Notes: a model not told the origin generated them from the sequence alone. A DNA stretch of 64,000 nucleotides from Aquibacillus halophilus (GCF_009649745.1 NZ_WJNG01000007.1:363440-427439); one strand, 5' to 3'. Counted from the first letter of the stretch, positions 54,503 to 64,000 are shown. A program made the numbers and translations.

Positions 54503-56146
54503 TTACAACAAGAAAAAACCAATGATTCCAGCCATAGTCGCATAAAAGATCATAGGAACCATTGTCATCCTAATTATGGTACCTTCTTTTCCACCCATAT
54601 TTACAACGGAAGCAGCTGCTACGACATTTAAAACGCAGATCATGTTTCCTGAATTAGCTCCAAGAACCTGAAGTGCAAGTATAGTTTCGTGGTTAGCTCC
54701 AATTTGATCTGCAACACTGAATTGGAATAAAGAAAACATCATGTTGCTAAAGGTTGCACTACCAGAAATAAACGAACCGAGAGCCCCAATAAACGGTGCA
54801 ACAAAAGGCCAACCCTCTCCAACCACATTCGACATATATGTAGCCAACTCCATTGGCATGCTCAATAAACTAGCATCGTTCACGCCAGAATTTATGAAAA
54901 TCCTAACCATAGGGACTGCTGTACCTAGAGCAATGACCGTACCTATCATTGTTTTAGAAGATTCACCAAAAGCTTCTTTAACTTTGAAACGATTCATTCG
55001 ATGAATGAAAATCGTTATAAGAATAACTATAAAGAATATAGAACCTGGTAGATAAAGCGGTTCAAAAAACGTACTTATCTCAGTTCCTAAAATCGATCCC
55101 CATCCAACCTTTACAGCTCGAAGCCAGTCTTTTAATGGTAAGATATCGATGCGTGTTAATACTAGTAAAGCAGCAACAATCATGTATGGTAACCATGCAC
55201 GCCAAAGAGGCATTACTTTGTCTTTAATTTGTAATTCTATCTCATTAGAAGCTAGACTCTCATGAGTAAAGTCCCATGGTTCTTTAGGTAACAGAAAGCC
55301 ACGTTTTGCGGCAGGAACTACAATGGCCAGGCCTACAAGTCCGCCAATGATTGAAGGGAATTCCGGCCCTAGTAAAGTAGCAACTAAAAATGCAGGAACA
55401 GTGAAACTTAAACCGGCAAATATTGCGAAAGGAAAGATTTGAAGACCCTCTTTCCAAGAATGGTTTTCCCCAAAAAAACGAGTTAGCATGCAAACAATAA
55501 TAACGGGGATAAATGTACCGATAAATAAATCAATAAATACGGCAGTGCTAGCTATTTCTTGCAGATAATTATTAATAGACTGGCCACCCAATCCGTTTTG
55601 TACAATGTTAGCTAATGAAGCTCCTTCATTTAGCCCTTGCTTAACCCCGACAATCATAGGAGTACCTACTGCACCAAAAGAAACAGCAGAACTATCAGCA
55701 ATTAATGCCAACGAAACAGCAGCAAGTGGTGGAAAACCGAGTGCAACCAAAAGTGGTGCACCTATTGCAGCTGGTGTCCCAAAGCCTGCTGCCCCTTCGA
55801 TAAAAGAGCCAAATAACCAAGCAATAATGATTAGCTGCACTCGTCGGTCCATAGAAATTTGGGAGAAACCATTTCGAATAGAATCTAATGCTCCACTTCT
55901 TGAAAGTGTATTTAATAACAGAATGGCACCAAATACAATCCACAGAATGGATATAGCTATAATAATTCCTTCAATGGAAGCAGCAGCAATTTGGATCAAA
56001 GGAATCTTCCATACAATCAAAGCTAATAAAGCAGTTACTAACAAGCTAATCGGCATTGCTTTTGTTGCAGGCATCCGCAGCACGACTAAAAAAATAAATA
56101 CAGATAAAATTGGTGTTAAAGCAGTAAAAAATTCACTTAGGTTCAA
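54503..56146 (-). CDS. L-lactate permease
   Basis: A 547-residue LctP-family transporter with about 13 transmembrane segments. Family blocks include [27 protein letters not shown] (near residue 113), [16 protein letters not shown] (near 150) and the late [16 protein letters not shown] with [20 protein letters not shown]. It moves lactate (and probably glycolate) with protons. It stands alone, with no lut or lactate dehydrogenase gene beside it. The gene starts with ATG behind AGGGTGAATTC. I see no clear terminator after it. Confidence 0.93.
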   Translation of the reverse strand: MNLSEFFTALTPILSVFIFLVVLRMPATKAMPISLLVTALLALIVWKIPLIQIAAASIEGIIIAISILWIVFGAILLLNTLSRSGALDSIRNGFSQISMDRRVQLIIIAWLFGSFIEGAAGFGTPAAIGAPLLVALGFPPLAAVSLALIADSSAVSFGAVGTPMIVGVKQGLNEGASLANIVQNGLGGQSINNYLQEIASTAVFIDLFIGTFIPVIIVCMLTRFFGENHSWKEGLQIFPFAIFAGLSFTVPAFLVATLLGPEFPSIIGGLVGLAIVVPAAKRGFLLPKEPWDFTHESLASNEIELQIKDKVMPLWRAWLPYMIVAALLVLTRIDILPLKDWLRAVKVGWGSILGTEISTFFEPLYLPGSIFFIVILITIFIHRMNRFKVKEAFGESSKTMIGTVIALGTAVPMVRIFINSGVNDASLLSMPMELATYMSNVVGEGWPFVAPFIGALGSFISGSATFSNMMFSLFQFSVADQIGANHETILALQVLGANSGNMICVLNVVAAASVVNMGGKEGTIIRMTMVPMIFYATMAGIIGFFLL

Positions 56147-56407
56147 AAGAATTCACCCTATCAGAAGATTTGTTTATACAATTTATTATACAACATACAA
56201 CATACAACTTCTCTATCATTTACAAATTATGACAGAAACTTGTTTTTTTATAAAATCTATCTTACCAAAGAAAAAAATAAAGTAGATTATCGTTTTACTA
56301 TCCATCTAATATTGTTTCGATATGAACATCATATAGTCGAAGCGTTCAATAAACTGTCACATTAAATTTTTTATAAGAATATCACCAATTTTATTGAAAA
56401 ACATACA
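56147..56407. other. Intergenic region between lactate permease and csoR
   Basis: About 260 AT-rich bases between divergent genes. Apart from the CsoR-type operator that follows, no gene, hairpin or known operator stands out. Confidence 0.35.
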
Positions 56408-56424
56408 ATACCGTGGTAGGGTAT
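56408..56424 (+). promoter_or_regulatory. CsoR-type operator over the csoR promoter
   Basis: ATACC-N7-GGTAT with an internal GTAGGG tract is the pseudo-palindrome expected for CsoR. The -10 hexamer TATAAT (56422-56427) overlaps its right end, so bound CsoR would block transcription of csoR-copA-copZ. Confidence 0.65.
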
Positions 56425-56453
56425 AATTAAAATTAAAGGGAGGGAGCTAAATC

Positions 56454-56771
56454 GTGAGTTCAGAACAAAAGATGGTTTTTAATGAAAAAAAACCTATTCA
56501 ACCTCGCAGTGAAATCGAACAACAAAAAGTTCTTAATAGATTGAAACGAATTGAAGGTCAAGTAAGAGGCGTGCAAAAAATGGTGGAGGAAGATCGGTAC
56601 TGTATTGATATTTTAGTTCAAATTAGCGCAATTAACTCAGCCCTAAAGAACACAGGTTTTGAGTTGCTTGAAAAGCACATGAATCATTGTGTTTCGCATG
56701 CGATCAAGACCGGCAATGGAGAGGAATCCATTGATGAGTTAATGAAAGTGATGAAACAGTTTTCTAAATAG
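56454..56771 (+). CDS. csoR: Copper-sensing repressor CsoR
   Basis: CsoR represses copper efflux genes and lets go when Cu(I) binds. The 105-residue helical protein has the family DNA-facing start VLNRLKRIEGQVRGVQKM and the Cu(I) ligands Cys50, His75 and Cys79 in the usual C-H-C pattern. The start is GTG behind GGGAGGGAG. copA begins 15 bases after the stop. Confidence 0.95.
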   Translation: MSSEQKMVFNEKKPIQPRSEIEQQKVLNRLKRIEGQVRGVQKMVEEDRYCIDILVQISAINSALKNTGFELLEKHMNHCVSHAIKTGNGEESIDELMKVMKQFSK

Positions 56772-56786
56772 AAGGTGATGATGTTC

Positions 56787-59183
56787 ATGACAATTAAAAA
56801 AGTGAATTTAAACATTACAGGTATGACATGTGCCGCCTGTTCAACACGAATAGAAAAAGTTCTCAATAAAATGGATGGTGTCGATGCAAATGTTAATCTC
56901 GCAATGGAAAAAGCAACGATTGAATATGATGAAGCAGTAGTTTCACACACAGACCTTTCCGAGAAAATTAGTAAACTTGGATATGGCGTTCGAATGGAAA
57001 AGGCTGAGTTTGATATTCATGGTATGACATGTGCCGCTTGTTCCACACGGATAGAGAAGGTTTTAAACAAAATGGATGGAGTTAATGCCTCGATTAACCT
57101 AGCCACTGAAAAAGGTCTTGTTGAATATCAACCTGGAATCGTAAGCATTGATCAAATAAAAGAAAAAGTTGCTAAATTAGGTTATGAAGCCAAACTTAGT
57201 CAAAATAGGGAAGAACAAAAAGATCATAAAGAAGCACAAATCCGTGACCAAAAAATAAAGTTATTAATTTCAACAATCTTAAGCTTGCCACTTCTCTATT
57301 CGATGGTTGCGCATATCCCTTGGGATTTAGGGCTCCCGATGCCTATGATTTTAATGAATCCTTGGTTACAATTTCTATTTGCAACACCAGTCCAATTTTA
57401 TATAGGCTGGCAATTCTATACAGGTGCCTATAATAATCTGAAAAATAAGAGTGCAAATATGGACGTGCTAATAGCATTAGGTACATCAGCTGCCTATTTT
57501 TACAGTTTGGTTGAGGGGATTAGAGCTACGGTTAATCCAGGATATGAACCGCATTTGTATTATGAAACAAGTGCAGTATTGATAACATTAATTTTGGTTG
57601 GAAAGTTATTTGAGGCGATGGCGAAGGGACGAACTACCGCAGCCATCTCAAAATTGCTTAGCTTGCAAGCAAAGGATGCAACAGTCGTTCGGGATGGTGT
57701 AGAAGTAAAAATACCATTGGAACAAGTAGTTGTTGGTGACAGGGTTATTGTTAAACCAGGTGAGAAAATACCTGTCGATGGAACTATTATTTCAGGTAAA
57801 TCAGCGGTTGATGAGTCAATGATTACTGGTGAATCAATGCCAGTTGAAAAAAGTAGTGGGGACAATATAATTGGTTCCACTATTAATAAAAATGGCATAG
57901 TACAAATGGAAGCAACAAAGATAGGTAAGGATACTGCATTAGCCACAATTATTAAAGTGGTGGAAGATGCCCAAGGTTCGAAAGCGCCTATCCAACGAAT
58001 GGCTGATGTTATATCTGGTATTTTTGTTCCTATTGTTGTCGTAATTGCAGTGACAACCTTTCTTGTTTGGTTCTTCTTAGTAGATCCACAGAATTGGCCG
58101 GTAGCCCTTGAAGCTTCAATCGCCGTTCTAGTCATTGCCTGTCCTTGTGCATTAGGTTTAGCTACGCCTACTTCTATTATGGTTGGAACTGGGAAAGGTG
58201 CAGAAGTCGGTGTCCTCTTTAAAGGTGGGGAACATTTAGAGACAACACATAAAATTAACGCAATTATATTAGACAAAACAGGTACGATTACAAAAGGAAT
58301 GCCTGAAGTAACTGATATTAAATACTTCATAGATGGAGAGGAAGCTTTACCTTACTTAATAGCTGCTGAACGTTCTTCAGAACATCCACTAGCAGAAGCA
58401 ATTGTTGATTATGGGAAAAAAGAAAAAATAGAAACTCTGGAAGTGGACGAATTTGAAGCGATGCCCGGTCATGGTATTAAATCCAAAATAGATAATAAAA
58501 CAGTTCTTGTAGGAACACGAAAACTAATGAAAGAAAACCATGTCGATTTCGAACGACACGAAAGTCTTATGTCAGAATATGAGACAGAAGGAAAAACCGC
58601 AATGATGTTTGCTATTGATGGAAAGCTAGCAGGGATGGTAGCCGTAGCGGATACCGTCAAGCAAAATGCCAAGGATGCTATCGCACAGTTAAAATCACTT
58701 GAAATTGATGTGTATATGATAACTGGGGATAATGAACGTACAGCAAAAGCGATAGCTAAACAGGTTGGTATTGACCATGTATTTGCTGAGGTATTACCAG
58801 AAGATAAGGCTAATCATGTAAAAGCTTTACAGAAAAAGGGTAAGAAAGTGGGAATGGTTGGCGATGGGATTAACGATGCACCTGCACTAGCTACTGCAGA
58901 TATAGGAATAGCAATCGGTACAGGCACAGATGTTGCAATTGAAACAGCAGGTGTTACGTTGGTAGGTGGGGATCTTTCTAACATTCCTAAGGCAATTGGT
59001 TTGAGTAGAAAAACAATGACCAATATCCGCCAAAATCTATTTTGGGCATTAGCCTATAACTCAGCGGGTATTCCAATTGCTGCACTTGGTCTGTTACAAC
59101 CATGGGTTGCAGGTGCAGCAATGGCTTTTAGTTCAGTTTCTGTTGTTGCGAACGCTCTGCGATTAAAGCGTGTGAAAATATAA
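56787..59183 (+). CDS. copA: Copper-exporting P1B-type ATPase CopA
   Basis: CopA pumps Cu(I) out of the cell. The 798-residue protein has two N-terminal metal-binding domains (GMTCAACS at residues 12-19 and 79-86), eight transmembrane helices, TGES in the actuator, CPC in [12 protein letters not shown], the phosphorylation site DKTGT and the SEHP and GDGIND motifs. I chose ATG 56787, seven bases after GGTGAT; GTG 56775 and ATGs at 56778 and 56781 are also in frame. The two metal-binding domains share a 20-residue identical core with different codons. Confidence 0.95.
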   Translation: MTIKKVNLNITGMTCAACSTRIEKVLNKMDGVDANVNLAMEKATIEYDEAVVSHTDLSEKISKLGYGVRMEKAEFDIHGMTCAACSTRIEKVLNKMDGVNASINLATEKGLVEYQPGIVSIDQIKEKVAKLGYEAKLSQNREEQKDHKEAQIRDQKIKLLISTILSLPLLYSMVAHIPWDLGLPMPMILMNPWLQFLFATPVQFYIGWQFYTGAYNNLKNKSANMDVLIALGTSAAYFYSLVEGIRATVNPGYEPHLYYETSAVLITLILVGKLFEAMAKGRTTAAISKLLSLQAKDATVVRDGVEVKIPLEQVVVGDRVIVKPGEKIPVDGTIISGKSAVDESMITGESMPVEKSSGDNIIGSTINKNGIVQMEATKIGKDTALATIIKVVEDAQGSKAPIQRMADVISGIFVPIVVVIAVTTFLVWFFLVDPQNWPVALEASIAVLVIACPCALGLATPTSIMVGTGKGAEVGVLFKGGEHLETTHKINAIILDKTGTITKGMPEVTDIKYFIDGEEALPYLIAAERSSEHPLAEAIVDYGKKEKIETLEVDEFEAMPGHGIKSKIDNKTVLVGTRKLMKENHVDFERHESLMSEYETEGKTAMMFAIDGKLAGMVAVADTVKQNAKDAIAQLKSLEIDVYMITGDNERTAKAIAKQVGIDHVFAEVLPEDKANHVKALQKKGKKVGMVGDGINDAPALATADIGIAIGTGTDVAIETAGVTLVGGDLSNIPKAIGLSRKTMTNIRQNLFWALAYNSAGIPIAALGLLQPWVAGAAMAFSSVSVVANALRLKRVKI

Positions 59184-59206
59184 AAAATTTAGGAGGACTT
59201 TTTAAG

Positions 59207-59413
59207 ATGAAAACTTTAACTCTAAATGTAAAAGGGATGACTTGTGGACATTGTAAATCTGCTGTCAATGGTGCATTGGCTGAATTAGAAGGAATTGATA
59301 ACGTAGAAGTAAATTTAGAAACTGGAAAAGTAGATGTTAGTTTTGATGAGACAAAAGTAGATGAAACCAAAATGAAAGAAGCAATTGAAGAACAAGGCTA
59401 TGATGTAGCATAA
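59207..59413 (+). CDS. copZ: Copper chaperone CopZ
   Basis: CopZ hands Cu(I) to CopA and CsoR in the cytoplasm. The 68-residue ferredoxin-like protein carries the metal-binding motif GMTCGHCKSAV at residues 10-20. AGGAGG precedes the ATG, 23 bases after copA, and a strong terminator follows. The order csoR-copA-copZ is typical of Bacillaceae. Confidence 0.95.
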   Translation: MKTLTLNVKGMTCGHCKSAVNGALAELEGIDNVEVNLETGKVDVSFDETKVDETKMKEAIEEQGYDVA

Positions 59414-59452
59414 GAAAAAATGCAGAGGAATAAATTTCCTTTGCATTTTTTA
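59414..59452 (+). terminator. Intrinsic terminator after copZ
   Basis: AAAAAATGCAGAGGAA pairs with TTCCTTTGCATTTTTT (one G-U) around five bases and ends in a T-run. Confidence 0.9.
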
Positions 59453-59498
59453 AATTAAGCTAAGGAGTATTGAGACCAGATAATAAGTTAGTTTATAT

Positions 59499-59515
59499 AT
59501 ACAGGTAGGGGGTAT
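59499..59515 (+). promoter_or_regulatory. Second CsoR-like operator before the CPH ATPase
   Basis: ATACAGGTAGGGGGTAT aligns over 17 positions with the site before csoR and keeps the outer ATAC and GGTAT and an inner GTAGGG tract. It lies about 70 bases before the CPH-type ATPase gene. Confidence 0.5.
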
Positions 59516-59585
59516 GTTAATAGTGTTAATCATATTTTCATGGATTAAATTAGAAGCAGCAATGTACGGTAAGGAGGATTTTTAA

Positions 59586-61721
59586 ATGAATAAAAAGCAT
59601 GATGAACATGAAGACAAAATGAGCAAAGATAATCATAACAACCGAGCAAATGGGAGGCATGAGCATCATCACGAGTACCAAAGTCTTGACAACAGCCATG
59701 AAGAAGGCCACAACGAGCATGACGGTCATCATAATCATGACCATGATAACCACTCTCACGACCAAGGACATGGAGGCCATGATCATGGGCATATGATTGA
59801 AGATTTTAAAAAAAGATTCTATATTTCTTTGTTCGTTACCATACCAATTTTGGTTCTTTCACCAATGATTCAGTCATTTTTCAATTATGAACTTTCCTTT
59901 CCTGGAATTATGTATGTATTGTTTATTTTAGCAACTTTTATCTTTTTCTATGGTGGAAAGCCATTCCTAACAGGATCTTATGATGAACTGAAGGAAAAGA
60001 ATCCAGGAATGATGACGCTAATAGCATTAGCAATTGTTGTTGCCTATGTTTATAGCTCATTAACTGTATTCGGGCTCTCTGGTAGTAATTTTTTCTGGGA
60101 GTTAGCAACCTTAATAGTTATTATGTTGTTGGGTCATTGGATTGAAATGAGAACCGTCATGAGTGCTTCAAATGCACTTGAAGAATTAGTTAAACTCATT
60201 CCTTCTGATGCGCACTTAATTAAGGAAAACGGAGAAACAGAAGATGTAAAAGTAGATAGTTTGAAACATGGGGACAAAGTGCTTGTAAAGCCTGGTGAAA
60301 ACATTCCAGTTGATGGAAAGATTATGAAGGGACAATCATCAATAAATGAATCGATGCTAACGGGTGAGTCAGTACCTGTTGACAAAGCTGTTGAAGATGA
60401 AGTTATTGCCGGTTCTTTAAATGGAGAAGGATCATTAACAATAACAGTTGAAAAAACCGGAGATGATAGTTATCTTTCTCAGGTTGTAAAAATGGTAAAG
60501 GAAGCCCAAGAGTCCAAATCTAAAACTCAAGATTTATCAAACAGAGCAGCTAAGTGGTTATTTTATGTAGCGCTAATTGCTGGATTTACAACACTGTTTA
60601 TTTGGTTAATGTTAGGGTATCCATTCTCCTATTCACTAGAGCGAATGGTAACTGTTATGGTTATTGCCTGTCCTCATGCATTAGGCTTGGCCGCACCATT
60701 AGTTGTTGCAAGATCAACCGCTTTAGCTGCTAAAAAAGGACTTTTAATTAGAAACCGCGCCAATTTTGAAGAGGCAAGAAAGATTCAATCGATTGTATTT
60801 GATAAAACTGGTACGTTGACAGAAGGTGCATTTGGTGTAACGGAAATTATTGTTGAAGATGGGTATGATAAAAATGATATACTTCAACCAGCAGCCTCAC
60901 TTGAAGCACAATCTGAACACCCAATTGCTAAAGGAATTGTGGAAGAGGCTAAAAAACAAAACTTAACTTTAACTGAACCTGATAATTTCGAATCAATGAC
61001 TGGAAAAGGGTTGAAAGGTGTGGTTGAAAGTAAAGAAATATTAATTGTTAGTCCTGGATATATAAAGGAAAAACAGATAGACTACCAGACCGAAAAGTTC
61101 GAGGAGTTATCTGAACAAGGTAAAACTGTCGTGTTTGTACTAATAGACAACCAACTGGCTGGTATGATTGCCCTTGCTGATAAGGTTAGAGAAAGTGCAG
61201 AACGTGCTATTACCCGGTTAAAAGAACTAAATATCCAATCAATGATGTTGACTGGGGATAATTATAAAGTTGCTCAATGGGTTGCCAAACAATTGAATTT
61301 AGATGACGTAATAGCTGAAGTATTACCACATGAAAAGGCTGATAAAATTAAGGAATTAAAAGATAAAGGATTAAAGATAGCAATGACCGGTGACGGTATC
61401 AATGACGCTCCAGCACTGGCAACTGCAGATTTAGGTATTGCCGTAGGAGCAGGAACTGATGTCGCAATGGAAACTGCTGATGTTATTTTAATTAAAAGCA
61501 ACCCAGAGGATGTTGTTGCAATTCTTGATTTGTCAAAATCAACATATAGAAAAATGATTCAGAATCTATGGTGGGCAGCAGGATATAATATTGTAACAAT
61601 TCCACTTGCGGCAGGTGTACTTTCACCAATAGGTATAGTGCTAAGTCCAGCAGTTGGTGCTGTATTGATGTCTCTAAGTACGGTCGTTGTTGCGATAAAC
61701 GCTCGTCTTTTTAAAGGTTAG
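59586..61721 (+). CDS. copB: CopB-type (CPH) heavy-metal P-type ATPase
   Basis: A 711-residue P1B-3-type ATPase. The first 65 residues are a His/Asp/Asn-rich metal-binding tail with many HDH and HH pairs, no Cys-type metal domain follows, and the membrane motif is CPH ([12 protein letters not shown]) rather than CPC. TGES, DKTGT, SEHP and GDGIND are present. This class exports copper, probably Cu(II) or Cu(I). AAGGAGGATTTTT precedes the ATG. A CsoR-like operator suggests joint control with copA-copZ. Confidence 0.93.
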   Translation: MNKKHDEHEDKMSKDNHNNRANGRHEHHHEYQSLDNSHEEGHNEHDGHHNHDHDNHSHDQGHGGHDHGHMIEDFKKRFYISLFVTIPILVLSPMIQSFFNYELSFPGIMYVLFILATFIFFYGGKPFLTGSYDELKEKNPGMMTLIALAIVVAYVYSSLTVFGLSGSNFFWELATLIVIMLLGHWIEMRTVMSASNALEELVKLIPSDAHLIKENGETEDVKVDSLKHGDKVLVKPGENIPVDGKIMKGQSSINESMLTGESVPVDKAVEDEVIAGSLNGEGSLTITVEKTGDDSYLSQVVKMVKEAQESKSKTQDLSNRAAKWLFYVALIAGFTTLFIWLMLGYPFSYSLERMVTVMVIACPHALGLAAPLVVARSTALAAKKGLLIRNRANFEEARKIQSIVFDKTGTLTEGAFGVTEIIVEDGYDKNDILQPAASLEAQSEHPIAKGIVEEAKKQNLTLTEPDNFESMTGKGLKGVVESKEILIVSPGYIKEKQIDYQTEKFEELSEQGKTVVFVLIDNQLAGMIALADKVRESAERAITRLKELNIQSMMLTGDNYKVAQWVAKQLNLDDVIAEVLPHEKADKIKELKDKGLKIAMTGDGINDAPALATADLGIAVGAGTDVAMETADVILIKSNPEDVVAILDLSKSTYRKMIQNLWWAAGYNIVTIPLAAGVLSPIGIVLSPAVGAVLMSLSTVVVAINARLFKG

Positions 61722-61764
61722 GAGAAAAACAGCACCCACTACTATGTTTATCATATCTCTAGAG

Positions 61765-61801
61765 GTCCCCAGCGATTGGGGACCATTTATTATTGTTTTA
61801 A
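61765..61801 (+). terminator. Intrinsic terminator after copB
   Basis: GGTCCCCA pairs with TGGGGACC around five bases and is followed by ATTTATTATTGTTTT. It also lies next to the stop of the convergent small gene. Confidence 0.8.
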
Positions 61802-61987
61802 TTCTTGATAAGCTAACAAAAATTGTTGGTACGTCTCTTGGCCGAATATTCGGTGGTCATTCTTGAAGAAGAGTTCTAAAGTTAGTTCCTTTGCTTGGTC
61901 TAATGAACAGTGTCTTGAGTTCTTGATTAAATTAATATAATGGACAAAATATTCCTTTTTTAACGTACCTGCATGATTAACAGTCAT
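61790..61987 (-). CDS. Small hypothetical protein downstream of the permease locus
   Basis: A 65-residue protein starting MTVNHAGTLKKEYFVHYINLIKNSRHC that I do not recognise; it predicts all helical and soluble. I chose the ATG at 61987 because GGAGGAATTATCA lies directly before it. The same frame is open up to 62143, but that part overlaps the Cys-rich peptide gene in another frame and is likely not translated. It is probably the last gene of the permease transcript. Confidence 0.55.
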   Translation of the reverse strand: MTVNHAGTLKKEYFVHYINLIKNSRHCSLDQAKELTLELFFKNDHRIFGQETYQQFLLAYQELKQ

Positions 61988-62057
61988 TGATAATTCCTCC
62001 AATAGTTTTCTGTAGTGCAGTGGCCTAGTAAAACGTCTGTATGAATTACATGTATAA

Positions 62058-62201
62058 TCAAGAGTCATCTTTGTCAGACGAGCAGCAATCCTCAATTCTA
62101 TTTTCCTCATCCGTACCTTGAATATCGTCTTCAACCTCTTCAAACTGTATGTCGCAGCAACTAGACTTCTTTTTAACTTCTTTTTTGAACAATTTAAACA
62201 T
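62058..62201 (-). CDS. Cys-Cys small peptide, probable metal(loid)-locus member
   Basis: A 47-residue frame starting MFKLFKKEVKKKSSCCDIQF, with a basic N-terminus, a Cys-Cys pair at residues 15-16, an acidic middle and a second Cys-Cys pair at 39-40. The ATG follows AAGGAGAGGATATC, an excellent site, 18 bases after the permease stop. Paired vicinal cysteines suit binding of copper, arsenite or another thiophilic ion (inference). It is shorter than usual gene-calling limits and could be missed. Confidence 0.65.
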   Translation of the reverse strand: MFKLFKKEVKKKSSCCDIQFEEVEDDIQGTDEENRIEDCCSSDKDDS

Positions 62202-62219
62202 GATATCCTCTCCTTGTAT

Positions 62220-63086
62220 TTATATTAGATAAAAAACAAAACCGGAAATGGTCGACATAGTTATAACAGATAGAACAAATGTTATAACAAGTTCTTTCTT
62301 AAATATTGATTTTAACAAAATAATCTCAGGCAAACTGGCACCAGCTGAGCTAATTAGCATTGCCATTACTGGTCCTAGAGCCATGCCCTTTAAAATTAGA
62401 ACCTGTGAGATTGGAATCATACTTGATAAACGAATATATAATGGGATACCAATAATTGCCGCGATAGGAATTAGCCACCAATGCTCTTCACCAAATAAGC
62501 TAGAAATCCACTCGGTAGGAATCAAGCCGTGAATAACAGCTCCAATTCCAGCTCCAATAATTAAATATGGATAAACATTTTTTATCAAGTCAATGGTTTC
62601 TCTAAAAGCAATTTTTAGATTGAACTTTTGTTTAGGCGCTTCGTAACCAGTCATAATTACATTCTTGACCGATTTTTCAAATCCAAATTTTTCAAGTGAG
62701 AAGCCAATGATGATCGATAATAGTGTTGTTATAATTGTATAAATAATCGTCACTTTCCAACCGAGAATAACTCCCATGATTGTCAGGATAGTTGGATCAA
62801 GAACAGGTGACGAAAACAAGAAAATCATTACAATTCCAAACGGTAATTTCTTTTTTAGCATATTAACAACCACTGGAATGGTCGAACAAGAACAAAATGG
62901 GGTAATGAAAGCAAATAAAATAGCTGTAAATGCGCCTATTATCTGGTTCTTCCCTGATAACTTTTTCTCGATCTTTTCAAAAGGGATATATCCTTGAAGT
63001 AAACTAATAACAAAAGTAATAGCAATGAACAAAACGGTTAATTCGATTGCAATTGTTAAGAAACTCTTTACTATTTCGATCCACAT
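62220..63086 (-). CDS. Permease of the YraQ/ArsP (DUF318) type
   Basis: A 288-residue membrane protein with about eight transmembrane segments. The motif FITPFCSCSTIPVV (about residues 59-72) and the later SSAGASLPEIILL are hallmarks of the DUF318 family, which includes the organoarsenical exporter ArsP. The Cys pair in CSC may bind a metalloid. AGGAGGATT precedes the ATG, and an ArsR-type operator lies 47 bases upstream. The substrate is unknown; context points to a thiophilic metal or arsenical. Confidence 0.85.
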   Translation of the reverse strand: MWIEIVKSFLTIAIELTVLFIAITFVISLLQGYIPFEKIEKKLSGKNQIIGAFTAILFAFITPFCSCSTIPVVVNMLKKKLPFGIVMIFLFSSPVLDPTILTIMGVILGWKVTIIYTIITTLLSIIIGFSLEKFGFEKSVKNVIMTGYEAPKQKFNLKIAFRETIDLIKNVYPYLIIGAGIGAVIHGLIPTEWISSLFGEEHWWLIPIAAIIGIPLYIRLSSMIPISQVLILKGMALGPVMAMLISSAGASLPEIILLKSIFKKELVITFVLSVITMSTISGFVFYLI

Positions 63087-63132
63087 GTTAATCCTCCTCG
63101 TATAGTGTTAATCTATTTGTCTTGATCAATAA

Positions 63133-63148
63133 ATCAAAAATAATTGAT
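63133..63148. promoter_or_regulatory. ArsR-type operator before the permease gene
   Basis: ATCAA-AAATAA-TTGAT is a perfect inverted repeat of the ArsR/SmtB operator form, 47 bases before the permease start. An identical 20-base core occurs again at 63536. Confidence 0.65.
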
Positions 63149-63162
63149 ATAATAGTTAAAAA

Positions 63163-63432
63163 TTAATCGATCTTAAATAACCAGCATAAATCTTCAGATA
63201 ATAGATGATTGATCTCGTAGAACTCCAAGTACCTCTCGTATCTTTTGATATAACATTAGTATCTAGCAAAATTTTCAGGTGATAGGTTAGTTTTGGCTGA
63301 GTCATATTAAGTAGGGGAGCAAGATCACAAACACACATGCCACCTTCTGATTAAGTAAATTCTTTATTTTAAGCCTTTTTTTGTCAGCAATGGCTTTAAC
63401 ACTTCTTTCATATTTGGCACATACTTTTTGTT
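63163..63432 (-). pseudogene. Degenerate ArsR-family repressor gene
   Basis: Three frames together spell an ArsR regulator. The 5' part reads YERSVKAIADKKRLKIKNLL in one frame, the middle MCVCDLAPLLNMTQPKLTYHL in the next (with the metal-binding CVCDL and the helix-turn-helix), and the end YEINHLLSEDLCWLFKID in a third. Two frameshifts, near 63338 and 63225, break it, and no start codon is visible upstream. Each piece matches the family closely, so the damage is recent, or sequence errors produced it. The middle frame alone is open for 60 codons. Confidence 0.75.
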
Positions 63433-63479
63433 GGAATACTTTTTAAGGGAATAGAAGTTTTTATCTTCATACCTTATTC

Positions 63480-63495
63480 ATCAATTTATTTTGAT
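63480..63495. promoter_or_regulatory. ArsR-type operator upstream of arsR (proximal)
   Basis: ATCAA-TTTATT-TTGAT, a perfect inverted repeat with the same spacing as the other two sites, about 50 bases upstream of the broken arsR coding part. Confidence 0.5.
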
Positions 63496-63537
63496 GTATT
63501 AATCATATATCCAATATTTTCATGTGTCAATCGTTAA

Positions 63538-63553
63538 ATCAAAAATAATTGAT
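63538..63553. promoter_or_regulatory. ArsR-type operator upstream of arsR (distal)
   Basis: ATCAA-AAATAA-TTGAT, identical to the site before the permease including the spacer. It lies 58 bases from the proximal site. Confidence 0.55.
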
Positions 63554-63616
63554 TTATATAATGGATTATTTTGAAAAGACAGATAGATAGTTAATGTTAT
63601 TTGTGATTTAAATAGC

Positions 63617-63648
63617 AAAAACGCTTAGCAATGATACGTTGCTAAGCG
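63617..63648 (-). terminator. Intrinsic terminator on the minus strand
   Basis: CGCTTAGCAA pairs with TTGCTAAGCG as a perfect 10-bp stem around seven bases. On the minus strand it is followed by TTTTTG, so it would end a transcript that enters from the right edge. Confidence 0.7.
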
Positions 63649-63662
63649 GATTAGTTATATTT

Positions 63663-64000
63663 GGCTCTTTTCGTAAGTTATATGCTTCGCAGTTGATATA
63701 AAATGCGACGTAACATACCACGCTCTTCACCACTACGGAAATACACTACGCTTTCCGCGGGTGGCTGTTGAGCCTCCTCGTGCTACGCACTGTGGGGTCT
63801 CACCTATGCCATTCCCTCCCGCAGGAGTCTCCGTGTATTTCCTGCGTTAGTATAGTGTGTGTTTGATAACTACTACATTAAACCAACCAGAGTTAAATAC
63901 TTATAATGGTTGATTGTGGTGTAGACAATCGACTCTAGAGTGAAAAGTAACAAAGGTCTCATGCGACGAGTAAGCGCAGGTATTTTCGAAATGTCTATGG
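63663..64000. repeat. Composite interspersed repeat, copy B (cut by the window end)
   Basis: It begins with the same GGCTCTTTTCG as copy A at 37692, then carries TACGCTTTCCGCGGG, GAGCCTCCTC, GGGGTCT and CCGCAGGAGTCTCCGTGTAT (block 2), GATAACTACTACATTAAACC with CTTATAATGGTTGATTG (block 3) and TCGACT...GTGAAAAGTAAC (start of block 4). Block order equals copy A. The copies are diverged but clearly related. Confidence 0.7.

Noticed and set aside
55605..56285. 226-codon plus-strand frame opposite the lactate permease
   Set aside because: Antisense shadow of a conserved transporter gene, with no ribosome binding site or family match.
57560..58330. 256-codon minus-strand frame inside copA
   Set aside because: Long, but antisense to strongly conserved ATPase motifs; no ribosome binding site and Ser/Thr/Ile-rich shadow composition.
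61988..62143. N-terminal extension of the small minus-strand protein
   Set aside because: It overlaps the Cys-Cys peptide gene in another frame, while an excellent ribosome binding site sits before the inner ATG at 61987.

Overview
The window is a chromosomal segment from a low-GC, endospore-forming Bacillaceae. The evidence is a complete spoIIIA operon, spoIVB and spo0A, strong AGGAGG-type ribosome binding sites with frequent GTG and TTG starts, and gene order close to the Bacillus subtilis efp-to-bkd region. A large structured RNA between ispA and dxs, followed by an OapA-type membrane protein gene, matches the OLE RNA locus of anaerobic and extremophilic Firmicutes. I therefore infer an alkaliphilic, halophilic or anaerobic Bacillaceae (an Anaerobacillus or Alkalihalobacillus type). 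This cannot be fixed from the sequence alone.

Layout. 1-22.5 kb is conserved core: the end of a Xaa-Pro peptidase gene, efp, spoIIIAA-AH with a recognisable sigma-E promoter, accBC, yqhY, nusB, folD, xseAB, ispA, OLE RNA, oapA, dxs, tlyA, argR, recN, spoIVB, spo0A and a LysM/CAP exported protein. 23-37.6 kb holds a YclM-type aspartokinase, a coupled minus-strand pair (cNMP/CBS/DUF294 protein and DEDDh exonuclease), yqzF, and the bkd cluster (bkdR-ptb-bcd-buk-lpdV-bkdAA-bkdAB-bkdB) for branched-chain amino acid breakdown to acyl phosphates and acyl-CoAs. 37.6-38.4 kb is a composite interspersed repeat; a second copy of its family runs off the right edge.

38.4-45.9 kb carries a MoxR/DUF58/DUF4350/DUF4129 cluster with SpoIIM-like and RDD membrane proteins. 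46-51.6 kb is accessory: a GH9 glycosidase without a signal peptide, a membrane-anchored glycerophosphodiesterase, a polysaccharide deacetylase, and an MsrA gene whose catalytic cysteine codon is an in-frame UGA. 51.6-54.4 kb is a small spore-type cluster (GerPC-like/DehI-like fusion, two Hsp20-like proteins, two GerPA/GerPF-like proteins). 54.5-56.1 kb is an L-lactate permease. 56.4-61.8 kb is a copper module (csoR-copA-copZ, then a His-rich CPH-type ATPase) with two CsoR-like operators. 61.8-63.6 kb is a metal(loid)-type locus: a degenerate arsR, a CSCS-motif permease, a Cys-Cys peptide and a small unknown protein, with three ATCAA-N6-TTGAT operators.

The points most worth a second look are the UGA-containing msrA (probable selenoprotein) with a hairpin just after the UGA, the OLE RNA/OapA locus, two genes that seem to lack any ATG/GTG/TTG start, a repeated 15-bp motif in front of both bkdR and ptb, a 13-bp hairpin at the start of the accB leader, and the triplicated ArsR operator.
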